Shown here piece after piece: positions 47,863-55,390 of a stretch of 64,000 nucleotides of DNA (position 1 is its first letter; each line of letters opens with the position of its first letter). Source of the DNA: Cupriavidus sp. AU9028 (GTDB lineage Bacteria > Pseudomonadota > Gammaproteobacteria > Burkholderiales > Burkholderiaceae); NCBI RefSeq assembly GCF_019795295.1, contig NZ_JAIMCG010000002.1:186001-250000 (forward strand), in the 5' to 3' direction. The notes under the pieces were generated by a model. The model ran no database searches. It saw only the letters and a list, made by a program, of their open reading frames with translations, and was not told the DNA's origin. A program made the translations under genes and the position numbers.

Positions 47863-49047
47863 ATGCCGCTCACGCCTGCCGCCCTTCCCGCGCTTGCCCC
47901 GGCGGCGACCCCCGGCCAGCCCGAGACAACGATCGACACACCGTCGCTCGTCCTCGATCTGGACGCCTTCGAGCGGAACCTGGACCGGATGCAACAGGCG
48001 GCCGACCGGGCTGGGGTGAACCTGCGGCCGCACGCCAAGGCCCACAAGACGCCCGCCATCGCCCTGGCCCAGATCGCGCGCGGCGCGGTCGGCATCTGCT
48101 GTCAGAAGGTCAGCGAGGCACTGCCGTTCCTGAGAGCCGGCGTGCGAGACATTCATATCAGCAATGAAATCGCCGGTCCCGCCAAGGCGTCCCTGCTGGC
48201 GAGGATGGCGGTGCAGGGCAAGCTCTCTGTCTGTGTCGACGACGCCAGCCAGATCGACGTGCTGGCCGCCGCGCTGGAAAACCATGGCAGCACGCTGTCC
48301 GTGCTGGTCGAACTGGACATCGGCCAGGGGCGCTGCGGGGTCGGCGATGCCGACGAGGCGCTCAGGCTGGTCGAGAGCATCCAGCGCCACCCCTCGATGC
48401 GGTTCGCCGGACTGCAGGCGTACCACGGCGGCATCCAGCATTTGCGCAGCCAGCTCGAGCGGCGCGACGCGGCGGCCCGCTCCGCGGAGCGGGCCGGCGA
48501 AGCCGCGGCACGGCTCGAAGCAGCGGGGGCACGCTGCGACATCATTACCGGCGGCGGCAGCGGCAGTTTTGCGTTCGACCTGACCAGCGGCGTATTCACC
48601 GAGATCCAGCCCGGCTCCTATGTCTTCATGGACGTCGATTACGGCCGCAATGAAGTGGCAGAGGACAGCGGCGACGGCGTCCAGGTCTGCCCCCGCTTCG
48701 AGCACAGCCTGTTCATTGCGTCCACCGTGATGAGCACGGCGGCAAGCGGCCAGGTGGTGGTCGATGCGGGCCTCAAGTCCATGGCGGTGGATTCGGGCCT
48801 GCCCTGGGTATGGAACCGGCCGGCCGGCGAAGTCGACGCCTCGCTGCAGTACATCGCCGCCAACGACGAACATGGCCTGATCCGGGCCAGCGGCGACGGT
48901 GGCGCCCTGCCCGCTTTGGGCACTCCCGTGTGGCTGGTGCCGGGCCATTGCGATCCTACGCTGAACCTCTACGATGAACTGATTGGCGTGCGCGGCGGCG
49001 CGGTGGAAGTGCTGTGGCCGGTAGCGGCACGGGGATTGAGCCGGTAG
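47863..49047 (+). CDS. D-threonine aldolase / D-hydroxyaspartate aldolase-like PLP enzyme (DSD1 family)
   Basis: This 394-residue fold-type III (alanine-racemase-like) PLP enzyme also needs a divalent metal. The PLP lysine is Lys59 in LRPHAKAHKTP, ITGGGSGSF binds phosphate, and the C-terminal VPGHCDPTLNLYD holds the His/Asp metal site. Relatives split D-threonine or 3-hydroxy-D-aspartate to glycine and an aldehyde, or dehydrate D-serine. AGGAGA 10 nt upstream supports 47863 over an in-frame ATG at 47821. The histidine phosphatase gene follows 65 bp later. Confidence 0.9.
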   Translation: MPLTPAALPALAPAATPGQPETTIDTPSLVLDLDAFERNLDRMQQAADRAGVNLRPHAKAHKTPAIALAQIARGAVGICCQKVSEALPFLRAGVRDIHISNEIAGPAKASLLARMAVQGKLSVCVDDASQIDVLAAALENHGSTLSVLVELDIGQGRCGVGDADEALRLVESIQRHPSMRFAGLQAYHGGIQHLRSQLERRDAAARSAERAGEAAARLEAAGARCDIITGGGSGSFAFDLTSGVFTEIQPGSYVFMDVDYGRNEVAEDSGDGVQVCPRFEHSLFIASTVMSTAASGQVVVDAGLKSMAVDSGLPWVWNRPAGEVDASLQYIAANDEHGLIRASGDGGALPALGTPVWLVPGHCDPTLNLYDELIGVRGGAVEVLWPVAARGLSR

Positions 49048-49112
49048 GCCGGACCGACTGCAACACTGCACGGCGCACCGACGGCCCACGGCACGCAGTC
49101 AAGGGGGAAGAC

Positions 49113-49769
49113 ATGAAGCCAACCCTGAATGGTGCAGGCGCCGGACTGCGCGACCGTACCCGACGTGCCGCCATTGGCGGCCTCGTCGCACTGGCTGCCC
49201 TGCTTGTCCCCGCCACGGGGTTCGGCGTGGAGGCCGGCATGGACGGCGGGTTGAGCGACGGCAATGGCGCGTCGCCTCCGGTAGCGCTGGCCCAACCGCA
49301 TATCGTCGTCCTGCTGCGGCATGCCAACGCGCCGGGCGTCGGCGACCCCGACGGCTTCCGGCTGGGAGATTGCCCGACCCAGCGCAACCTCGATGCGCGC
49401 GGGCGCGAGCAGGCGCGCCGGCTGGGCGCCAGCTGGCGCGCCGCCGGCTTCCGGCCGACCAGGGTCTGGACCAGCGCCTGGTGCCGCTGCCGACACACCG
49501 CCGAACTGCTGCAGGCAGGTCCCGTCACGGTGCTGCCTCTGCTGAACTCCTTCTTCGGCAACAGTGGCGCGCGCGCCGAACAGACGCAGGCCCTGACGCG
49601 CTTCATCGATGCACTGGACCCGCAGGGCGGCCCCTATCTGATGGTTACCCATCAGGTCAATATCACCGCGCTGACCGGCCAATGGGCCGACAGCGCCGGC
49701 GGCGTGGTGATCGAACTGCCGCGGGAAGGCCGGCCGGGACGCACGCACGTGCTACGCGCCACGTTCTAG
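49113..49769 (+). CDS. Histidine phosphatase family protein, exported
   Basis: This is a 218-residue protein. A signal peptide (AAIGGLVALAALLVPATGFG) precedes the phosphoglycerate-mutase-like fold. The catalytic motif reads LLRHANAPG (RHA rather than RHG), with CPTQRNLDARGREQARRLG, SAWCRCRHTAEL, and the second His in MVTHQVNITALTG. Exported members act on phosphate esters in the periplasm; the substrate is unknown. GGGGGAAG lies just upstream of the start. Confidence 0.85.
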   Translation: MKPTLNGAGAGLRDRTRRAAIGGLVALAALLVPATGFGVEAGMDGGLSDGNGASPPVALAQPHIVVLLRHANAPGVGDPDGFRLGDCPTQRNLDARGREQARRLGASWRAAGFRPTRVWTSAWCRCRHTAELLQAGPVTVLPLLNSFFGNSGARAEQTQALTRFIDALDPQGGPYLMVTHQVNITALTGQWADSAGGVVIELPREGRPGRTHVLRATF

Positions 49770-49825
49770 TCATCCCCCGGCGCCATCCCCGCGCGCCACC
49801 GCGCCGCCGGACAATTCCGCCGGCC

Positions 49826-50221
49826 CTATCCCGGATGCTGATGGCGGTACTCCTGCGTGCGCCCGCCATAGCCGTAAGCCGCGGCCCTGGCGTCGATGAC
49901 GTGGATGTAGCTGCATTCGTGCACATCGCCCAGAAGGCCGGACAGCGCCTCGTGAACCTGCGCAAGATATGCCGCCTTTTCCGCCTTCGTGTTGGTTTCG
50001 TCCGTTACCGTGATATCGAGATGGAAAGCCCGGCGACCGGAGGCGGACAGCGGCTCGCCGCCGATGAACCAGGCATGCGCAGGGATCGTCTCGACCGTCA
50101 CGGCGATCACCTCGCGGCGCTTGCCCAGCACGGTACGGGTCAACTCGGCCACGGTTGCGGCGGCGCGGCTGGTCAACGCCTCGTCGGGCGTACCGGAAAT
50201 CTGCAGGCGAAGATGGGGCAT
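49826..50221 (-). CDS. Tautomerase family protein
   Basis: This 131-residue protein has a start at 50221 that leaves Pro as residue 2 (MPHLRLQISGTP), the catalytic N-terminal proline of 4-oxalocrotonate tautomerases. GGAGGAAACGCC upstream confirms that start against an ATG 14 codons earlier. The length corresponds to two tautomerase repeats (LTRTVLGKRREVIAVTVETI and a second half ending in SYIHVIDARAAAYGYGG). It is divergent from a LysR regulator. Confidence 0.88.
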   Translation of the reverse strand: MPHLRLQISGTPDEALTSRAAATVAELTRTVLGKRREVIAVTVETIPAHAWFIGGEPLSASGRRAFHLDITVTDETNTKAEKAAYLAQVHEALSGLLGDVHECSYIHVIDARAAAYGYGGRTQEYRHQHPG

Positions 50222-50385
50222 GGCGTTTCCTCCGGATGGTTGGGAGTCGAGGGGAGCCGGCATGCGCCGATGGCAAGCCGGCAGAAGCCATGCTAGTGTT
50301 CCGTGTGGTATCGGAAAAGCGGGAAGATCCGATACCGGTCATCGCCTGTGCCGATGGCTGTGACGAACAGGACAAGGAGAACTCG

Positions 50386-51321
50386 GTGCGGGGCTTCGAC
50401 ATGGACCAGCTGCGGACCTTCGTGACAGTGGCCGACAGCGGCAGCCTCTCGGCCGCGGCGCCGCGTCTCTTCCTGTCGCAGTCCTCCGTCAGCGAGCAAT
50501 TGCGCAAGCTGGAGGAACGCGCCGGGACTGCCCTGCTGATCCGGGGCCGGCGCGGCGTGTCGCCAACCGCCGCCGGCGAACGGCTGCTGAGCCATGCCAG
50601 GCGCATCGTCGATCTCGACGCCCTGGCGCTGCGCGACATGCGCGGCGAACTGTTGCAGGGCGAATTGCGGCTGGCGATCACCGACTACTTCCGGCCCGCC
50701 GAGATCGCCGCGCTGCTGCGGCGCCTGCGCGACCGGCATCCCGGCCTGCGGTTGCATGTCACGGTGATGAAGAGCGCTGCCATCGATGCCGCACAGGCGG
50801 AGGATGCCTTCGATATCGGGTTGACCATGCGGGTATTGAAAGCGGAATCCTCGCCAGCGGGGGGAGAGACGGTCCGCCGCGGCGGCGCCATCCCCCTGCA
50901 CCGCGAGCCGCTACTGTGGGTTGCCGCTCCTGACGAAAGCCACCTGCTGCAGCGCCCCCTGCCCCTCGTGCTGTTGCCCGACACCTGCTCCCTGCATCAG
51001 TTCGTCATCCGGGCACTGAAACGGTCGCGCGTGCCGTATCAGGTGTCGCACTCCGCCTCGGGTGTGGCCGGCCTCCAACTCGCGCTCGCTGCCGGGCTCG
51101 GCCTGTCCTGCCTGAACGCGTCCTCGATCGGCCCCGGGTTCGCGGCACTTCCCGCTGCTGCACTGGAGAAGCTTGGCCTGCCGCGCTTGCCGCAGGTGGA
51201 ATTCCTGTTGCTGCCGCCGCGCCGAGGGGAGCCAGCGTTGATCGGGTCGGTGCGGGAGGCGCTGGCGGAGGAACTCGCCAGGGAGAATGGCCGCCGGCAT
51301 GGACGGCAGGCGCGGCATTGA
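50386..51321 (+). CDS. LysR family regulator, divergent from the tautomerase
   Basis: This is a 311-residue LysR protein with HTH DMDQLRTFVTVADSGSLSAA and QSSVSEQLRKLEERAG, and an effector domain from about residue 95. The start is GTG at 50386, because AAGGAGA lies 5 nt upstream; the ATG at 50401 lacks an RBS. It probably controls the tautomerase gene across the 164-bp divergent gap, and perhaps the peptidase-hydrolase pair downstream. Confidence 0.88.
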   Translation: MRGFDMDQLRTFVTVADSGSLSAAAPRLFLSQSSVSEQLRKLEERAGTALLIRGRRGVSPTAAGERLLSHARRIVDLDALALRDMRGELLQGELRLAITDYFRPAEIAALLRRLRDRHPGLRLHVTVMKSAAIDAAQAEDAFDIGLTMRVLKAESSPAGGETVRRGGAIPLHREPLLWVAAPDESHLLQRPLPLVLLPDTCSLHQFVIRALKRSRVPYQVSHSASGVAGLQLALAAGLGLSCLNASSIGPGFAALPAAALEKLGLPRLPQVEFLLLPPRRGEPALIGSVREALAEELARENGRRHGRQARH

Positions 51322-51396
51322 CAGTCGGCACCAGGCAGAAACAAAACTGTCATCCGGGCCTTCTACACTGACAGGTCGCCCCTCATCCGCCAACCG

Positions 51397-52449
51397 ATGG
51401 TTCCTCCCACGCCTGCTCCGGACAGCTTTGCGGAATTGGATCTGCTGCGCGCACTACTGGAAGTCGGCCGCCCCTATTTCGAGGCCGAGGTGGTCTGCGA
51501 GACGGAATGCAGGGGCAACCGCTTTCCGGTGCATCTCGTCAGCCTCGGCAGCCAGGACCCCGCGGCACCGGCCATCGGCTTGTTTGCAGGAATCCACGGG
51601 CTGGAGCGGATCGGCACGCAGCTGCTGCTGGACTACATGCGTTCGCTGCTCAAGCGGCTGGAGTGGGACGCGCTGCTGCATCTGCAATTGCAGTCGGTAC
51701 GGCTGCTGTTCATGCCGATCGTGAACCCCGCCGGGATGTGGGCCGGTCGACGCGCCAATGCGAACGGGGTGGATCTGATGCGCAATGCGCCACAGGATGC
51801 GGACGGTCCGGTGCCATTCCTGGCGGGCGGGCAGCGCGTAGGGTCCTGGCTTCCCTGGTATCGGGGCCCGGCGGGCGGCCCGATGGAACGCGAGAGCCTG
51901 GCGCTGCTGCAGGTGGTGCAGGAACGGCTGCAAACCCGCAAGCTGAGCTTCGCCGTGGATTGTCACTCGGGCTATGGCTGGCGTGACAGCATCTGGTTCC
52001 CCTACGCGCGGACCTGCACCGCCATGGCCAACCTGCCCGAGATGTACGTGATCAAGACGCTGTTCGAGCAGGCGCACCCCCATCACGGCTACGCCTTCGA
52101 ACCCCAGAGCCACCAGTATCTCGCGCATGGCGATCTTTGGGACTACGCCTACGATCGCACGCCGGCCGGTCACGTCTTTCTGCCGATGACGCTGGAACTG
52201 GGCTCGTGGCTCTGGATCAAGAAGAACCCGAGGCAGCTGTTCTCCCGGCACGGCATCTTCAATCCCATCAAGGCGCATCGCACGGCGCGCGTGCTGCGGC
52301 GGCATGTCAGCCTGTTCGATTTCCTTGCCCGCGCCGCCTATGCCCCGCAAGGATGGCTGCCCGCGGGTCCCGCGCGGGAAGCCATCCTGCGCGAGGCGAG
52401 CGAGCATTGGCAAGCGCCGACACGGCGACAATGGCGGCAATGGCGATGA
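51397..52449 (+). CDS. M14 family zinc carboxypeptidase-like protein
   Basis: This 350-residue protein has the M14 zinc ligands His67 and Glu70 (FAGIHGLERIG) and His190 (VDCHSGYGW), and the catalytic Glu is probably Glu267 (MTLELGSW). It lacks a signal peptide, so it should act in the cytoplasm on a small peptide or amide, as proposed for DUF2817-type members. Its stop overlaps the start of the alpha/beta hydrolase gene (ATGA). Confidence 0.85.
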   Translation: MVPPTPAPDSFAELDLLRALLEVGRPYFEAEVVCETECRGNRFPVHLVSLGSQDPAAPAIGLFAGIHGLERIGTQLLLDYMRSLLKRLEWDALLHLQLQSVRLLFMPIVNPAGMWAGRRANANGVDLMRNAPQDADGPVPFLAGGQRVGSWLPWYRGPAGGPMERESLALLQVVQERLQTRKLSFAVDCHSGYGWRDSIWFPYARTCTAMANLPEMYVIKTLFEQAHPHHGYAFEPQSHQYLAHGDLWDYAYDRTPAGHVFLPMTLELGSWLWIKKNPRQLFSRHGIFNPIKAHRTARVLRRHVSLFDFLARAAYAPQGWLPAGPAREAILREASEHWQAPTRRQWRQWR

Positions 52450-53282
52450 CGTGGCTGCTGCTGCGTGGCCTGACTCGCGAGGCACGGCATTGGGGCTCGC
52501 TGCCCGAAGCGTTGCAGGAGGCCGGCGTGGCGAGCGCTGCTTCGCCGGTGGCGTGCCTGGACTTGCCGGGCAGCGGCCAGTCGCGCGCGCATCGGTCGCC
52601 GGTCACCGTCGAAGCGATGGTGGAGGCGCTGCGGCGCGATGCTCGAGCGGCCGGATTGGTGGCGCCGCTGAACCTGCTGGCGATGTCGCTTGGCGGCATG
52701 GTGGCGACAGCCTGGGCGCAGCGATATCCGGCAGAGGTGCACCGGCTGGTGCTGATCAATACGAGCATGCGGCCGTTCGGGTGGCCGCATCAGCGGCTGC
52801 GTCCGGCGGCGTGGCCCTTGCTGCTGCGACTGCTGCTGGCGTGGGACGATGCCGAACGTTGCGAACTGGCGATACACCGTCTGACCTGCGCCAATGACTC
52901 GGCCCTGCAGCGCGATCTGCTCGACTGGGTGCAGATCCGAAGGAACGCGCCCGTTCGGCGGTCCGATGCGCTACGGCAGCTGTATGCCGCCGCCCGCTTC
53001 CATGCCGGCACCGCCGCGCCCTCTTGCCCGACACTGCTGCTCGCTTCCGCGGGCGACCGCCTGGTGCAGCCGCGCTGCTCGGCGCGCATCAGCTCGGCAT
53101 GGAACTATCCGCTGCGGATGCACCCTCAGGCTGGGCATGACCTGCCCCACGATGATCCCCGCTGGGTCGCGGAGCAGGTGGCGGACTGGCTGCTGCAGCG
53201 CGCGCAGACGGAAACAGCCGCTTCAGCTGGCGCCGCAACCAGCCTTGTGACGGTCCCGCGGCCGAACCTGTCGCGTCAGTGA
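52446..53282 (+). CDS. Alpha/beta hydrolase
   Basis: This is a 278-residue alpha/beta hydrolase. The nucleophile Ser81 sits in AMSLGGM (first Gly of GxSxG replaced by Ala), and LPGSGQSRAHR is the usual loop after strand 4. The catalytic His is in QAGHDLPHDDP and the acid in SAGDRLVQPR. The start at 52446 overlaps the peptidase stop; ATGs at 52440 and 52431 are also in frame. Co-translation with the M14 protein suggests a joint pathway. Confidence 0.85.
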   Translation: MTWLLLRGLTREARHWGSLPEALQEAGVASAASPVACLDLPGSGQSRAHRSPVTVEAMVEALRRDARAAGLVAPLNLLAMSLGGMVATAWAQRYPAEVHRLVLINTSMRPFGWPHQRLRPAAWPLLLRLLLAWDDAERCELAIHRLTCANDSALQRDLLDWVQIRRNAPVRRSDALRQLYAAARFHAGTAAPSCPTLLLASAGDRLVQPRCSARISSAWNYPLRMHPQAGHDLPHDDPRWVAEQVADWLLQRAQTETAASAGAATSLVTVPRPNLSRQ

Positions 53283-53410
53283 AGGTGGTCGGGATCTCCC
53301 CGCGCGCCTGCAACGCGAGCACGCCTGCAAAAAAACCCTGACGATATCCGGCGCCCGGGATGGGGGCTTCCGTGTAAACGCACGGACTTCCGATGCCGAT
53401 TCCGTGACGG

Positions 53411-53980
53411 TCAGTTCGGCCGAGGTGCGACTGCGGCCCGCAGCAACTCTGCCGCTGCCTGCCAGCGCTGCGGGCTCTTGAACAGGCGTGCGGATACCAG
53501 GCCATTCTGCAGCGCGCCGAAGATGACCATCGCCAGACGATCCGAATCGATGCTCTGCGCGGACGCGCCCTCCGCTTTCGCCTGCTCCAGCACCTGCGCG
53601 ATCCAGCGCTCGTTCAGCGCGAAGAAGTCCTTCAGCGCGGCATGCACGGACTCCGGCAACGATTCCGCTTCGGTGGCCAGCATGCCGCACATACAGATCT
53701 GGTCGGAATCGAAACTCCAGCCCGACAGGTAGCGCTCGGCCCGCTCGGCAGCGCTCAGCTTGTCATCGATCAGACGCAGTTGCTCGGCGATACGCGCGCT
53801 GTACTGCCGGGTCGCTTCCAGCGCGAGGTCTTCCTTGCAGGGAAAGTAATAGTGGATGCTGGACGTCTTGACGCCCACCAGCTCCGCCAGGTCGCGGTAG
53901 CTGAACCCGTTGAACCCGCGGCGGCGGATCAGGGTGAAGGTGTGATCGAGCAACTGCTCGCGAACGGGCTGCGATTTCAT
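53411..53980 (-). CDS. TetR/AcrR family transcriptional regulator
   Basis: This 189-residue regulator has a TetR HTH at about 5-52 (FNGFSYRDLAELVGVKTSSI HYYF in sequence order) and a C-terminal ligand domain with a Cys pair in QICMCGMLATE (about residues 94-96). Its own promoter (TTGCCA-17-TAAAGT) has the -10 only six bases before the ATG, so its mRNA is probably leaderless. The dyad in that promoter recurs twice upstream (54211-54230, 54300-54315), which points to autoregulation and control of the small genes next to it. Confidence 0.9.
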   Translation of the reverse strand: MKSQPVREQLLDHTFTLIRRRGFNGFSYRDLAELVGVKTSSIHYYFPCKEDLALEATRQYSARIAEQLRLIDDKLSAAERAERYLSGWSFDSDQICMCGMLATEAESLPESVHAALKDFFALNERWIAQVLEQAKAEGASAQSIDSDRLAMVIFGALQNGLVSARLFKSPQRWQAAAELLRAAVAPRPN

Positions 53981-53986
53981 GACACC

Positions 53987-54015
53987 ACTTTATCTATCAA
54001 CCGATAGGGTGGCAA
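53987..54015 (-). promoter_or_regulatory. tetR promoter with operator 1 in the spacer
   Basis: The -35 TTGCCA (complement of 54010-54015) and -10 TAAAGT (complement of 53987-53992) are 17 bp apart. The spacer contains the dyad CTATC-N4-GATAG (53994-54007). Transcription would begin at about the A of the tetR start codon. Confidence 0.7.
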
Positions 54016-54089
54016 GTCAGGGGAGTCCCTCGGTCTCCCCTTTCGCCCGTCGCCAACGAGGTGTACGACCCGTACGACGCGAGCGAACT

Positions 54090-54191
54090 TCAGGCAGGCA
54101 ATGCCTGGGCGACAAGAGTGACCGCTGCGCCGGTGCCGAGGCAAAGCAATACCCAAGCGGAAAGGACAAGGACACTGTCAAGCAGACGCAT
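54090..54191 (-). CDS. 33-residue membrane peptide in the TetR locus
   Basis: Reading codon by codon, the minus strand encodes MRLLDSVLVLSAWVLLCLGT followed by GAAVTLVAQALPA and TGA. GAGGAG (complement of 54199-54204) lies 7 nt upstream of the ATG, an ideal ribosome-binding site. Residues about 5-29 form one transmembrane helix with a short basic N-terminus. It sits between TetR operators 1 and 2, 20 nt downstream of operator 2 and 109 bp upstream of tetR. I know no family for it. Coding rests on RBS, membrane pattern and position. Confidence 0.6.
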   Translation of the reverse strand: MRLLDSVLVLSAWVLLCLGTGAAVTLVAQALPA

Positions 54192-54210
54192 CTGGGGACT
54201 CCTCGCAAGT

Positions 54211-54230
54211 ACTATCTACCCATAGATAGT
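54211..54230 (-). promoter_or_regulatory. TetR operator 2
   Basis: ACTATCTA-CCCA-TAGATAGT is a perfect dyad with 8-bp arms, the best of the three copies. It ends 7 nt before the Shine-Dalgarno of the 33-residue ORF. No convincing -35/-10 pair flanks it on the minus strand, so it may block readthrough or a weak promoter. Confidence 0.65.
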
Positions 54231-54243
54231 CTCACCTGAACTA

Positions 54244-54267
54244 GAAAACGCCCCGGTTTCGGTGGCG
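54244..54267 (-). terminator. Intrinsic terminator in the TetR locus
   Basis: On the minus strand CGCC-A-CCG pairs with CGGGGCG around an AAAC loop (7 bp, one bulged A), followed by TTTTC. It lies about 25-45 nt past the expected start of the promoter at 54296-54324. Confidence 0.55.
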
Positions 54268-54289
54268 TGCCGGCGCAGGGGCGCCCGAT
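54245..54289 (-). ncRNA. Candidate short RNA (about 45 nt) under TetR-type control
   Basis: The promoter at 54296-54324 should start a transcript near 54289 that meets the terminator at 54244-54267. The RNA would hold a 5-bp hairpin GGCGC-CCCT-GCGCC (54272-54285) and the terminator hairpin. It contains no ORF. It could be a small RNA, or a leader whose readthrough feeds the 33-residue ORF and tetR. Confidence 0.4.
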
Positions 54290-54295
54290 GACTCA

Positions 54296-54324
54296 ATATT
54301 ATCTACTGATAGATAGATTGTCAA
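54296..54324 (-). promoter_or_regulatory. Strong sigma-70 promoter with TetR operator 3 in the spacer
   Basis: A consensus -35 TTGACA (complement of 54319-54324) and -10 TAATAT (complement of 54296-54301) are exactly 17 bp apart. The dyad TATCTA-CTGA-TAGATA (54300-54315) fills the spacer, in the same relative place as in the tetR promoter. This is the layout of a directly repressed promoter. Confidence 0.75.
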
Positions 54325-54329
54325 GCGAT

Positions 54330-54874
54330 GACTGTGCTGTCGATGCGGCCATCTCCTATCACCGCACCGTCATGATGAGCAGGGAGATGGCGTGTCAGAC
54401 AGCTGCTGGCATACGTCCACAGTTATGACTGCCACCATACGCTGTACGCGGAGGAACGTGGTGCACCGCACGGCCAACCACCAATCGCCGCCGCATCATC
54501 GGTTTCGCAAACGCATCCGGCGGAGTGCCAAATCGCGGCGCTCAGGTTCAGCGGCGCCGCTGCAACAGATCAAGGGTTACTGCCCGCGGCCAGCGAGTGG
54601 CGGGCGAAGAAACGACGGAGGCGGCCGGGGGCGCGAGCCCGGGAAAGAGCCGCCCTGTAACGGATGGGAAAGGGGAGCGGAACGGAACGCTGCGCCATCG
54701 TGGCGGCCGACAATCTACTCCTTCCCTGTTACGCCAACAATCGGCCATCGCCCTCTGCTGTGGGCGACGCGCGACGGCCGGGCATGGCGTGAGTGAGCTG
54801 CCAGGTTCTTGCCTATATTGAGTTGCAGTCCTGGGCAGCGTTTGACGATAGACGAGAGTACGGGAGGTACCGCC
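54330..54874. other. 545-bp region with no recognised gene
   Basis: The frames are arginine-rich and have no plausible start context. A 9-bp inverted repeat GCCATCTCC / GGAGATGGC (54348-54356, 54383-54391) could form a hairpin. Near the right end TATATT (about 54815) may be a -10 for the gene at 54875, with no good -35. Confidence 0.45.
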
Positions 54875-55252
54875 ATGCGTTCGCTTGCATCACTGTTCAT
54901 CGCGCCAAGTCCGGAGAAGATCGCGTCCAAGGAACTGCACGACATGAGAATGGCGCTGTTCCAGGCAGAGCGCCGGCTGCTGGAAGCGCAGATGCAGGTC
55001 GATTACTACCGGGAAATGGTGGGCTTTCTCGAAGACGTCTCCTCCTACGGCGTCGAGCGCGTCGTCGATCAGCGCCATGCCGCCGCCACTGCCCAGCTCA
55101 ATGCCGACGATGCGGCCGAACACAGCGATTCCGTTGCGGAAGTCAAGGGCGTGCCGCAGCCAGCTGCGCAACCCCTGAACGCCCCGGCCCACCCGCCGTC
55201 CCGGCTTTCGCCGGGCCTGACCACCGTTCCCATCGTTCCTTCGGCTGCCTGA
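54875..55252 (+). CDS. Hypothetical coiled-coil protein
   Basis: This is a 125-residue protein with GGGAGG 8 nt upstream of the ATG. Residues about 17-55 are strongly helical with a heptad pattern (ELHDMRMALFQAERRLLEAQ, MQVDYYREMVGFLEDVSSYG). The C-terminal third is proline/alanine-rich and probably disordered. There is no signal peptide. I do not recognise the family; an assembly or adaptor role is possible. Confidence 0.75.
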   Translation: MRSLASLFIAPSPEKIASKELHDMRMALFQAERRLLEAQMQVDYYREMVGFLEDVSSYGVERVVDQRHAAATAQLNADDAAEHSDSVAEVKGVPQPAAQPLNAPAHPPSRLSPGLTTVPIVPSAA

Positions 55253-55390
55253 TCGCACCACGCCGATGGGGCCCCACGGCGGTCATGCCGGAGGGTCCGC
55301 TGGCGCGCGGGCGGGCCAGGAGGCGGGCGACGGGGGCTGCTGTGCGATACTGCGCGCGAACGCTGCGCCGCAGCCCGCTGACACCCGACC

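Noticed and set aside
54211-54240. A dedicated promoter at TetR operator 2
   Set aside because: Possible -35/-10 pairs around the dyad match the consensus at only two or three positions each, unlike those at operators 1 and 3.
54392-54796. A 134-codon plus-strand ORF in the gap after the TetR locus
   Set aside because: Arg/Pro/Gly-rich composition, no ribosome-binding site, no hydrophobic or domain pattern, and an overlapping frame of equal quality.
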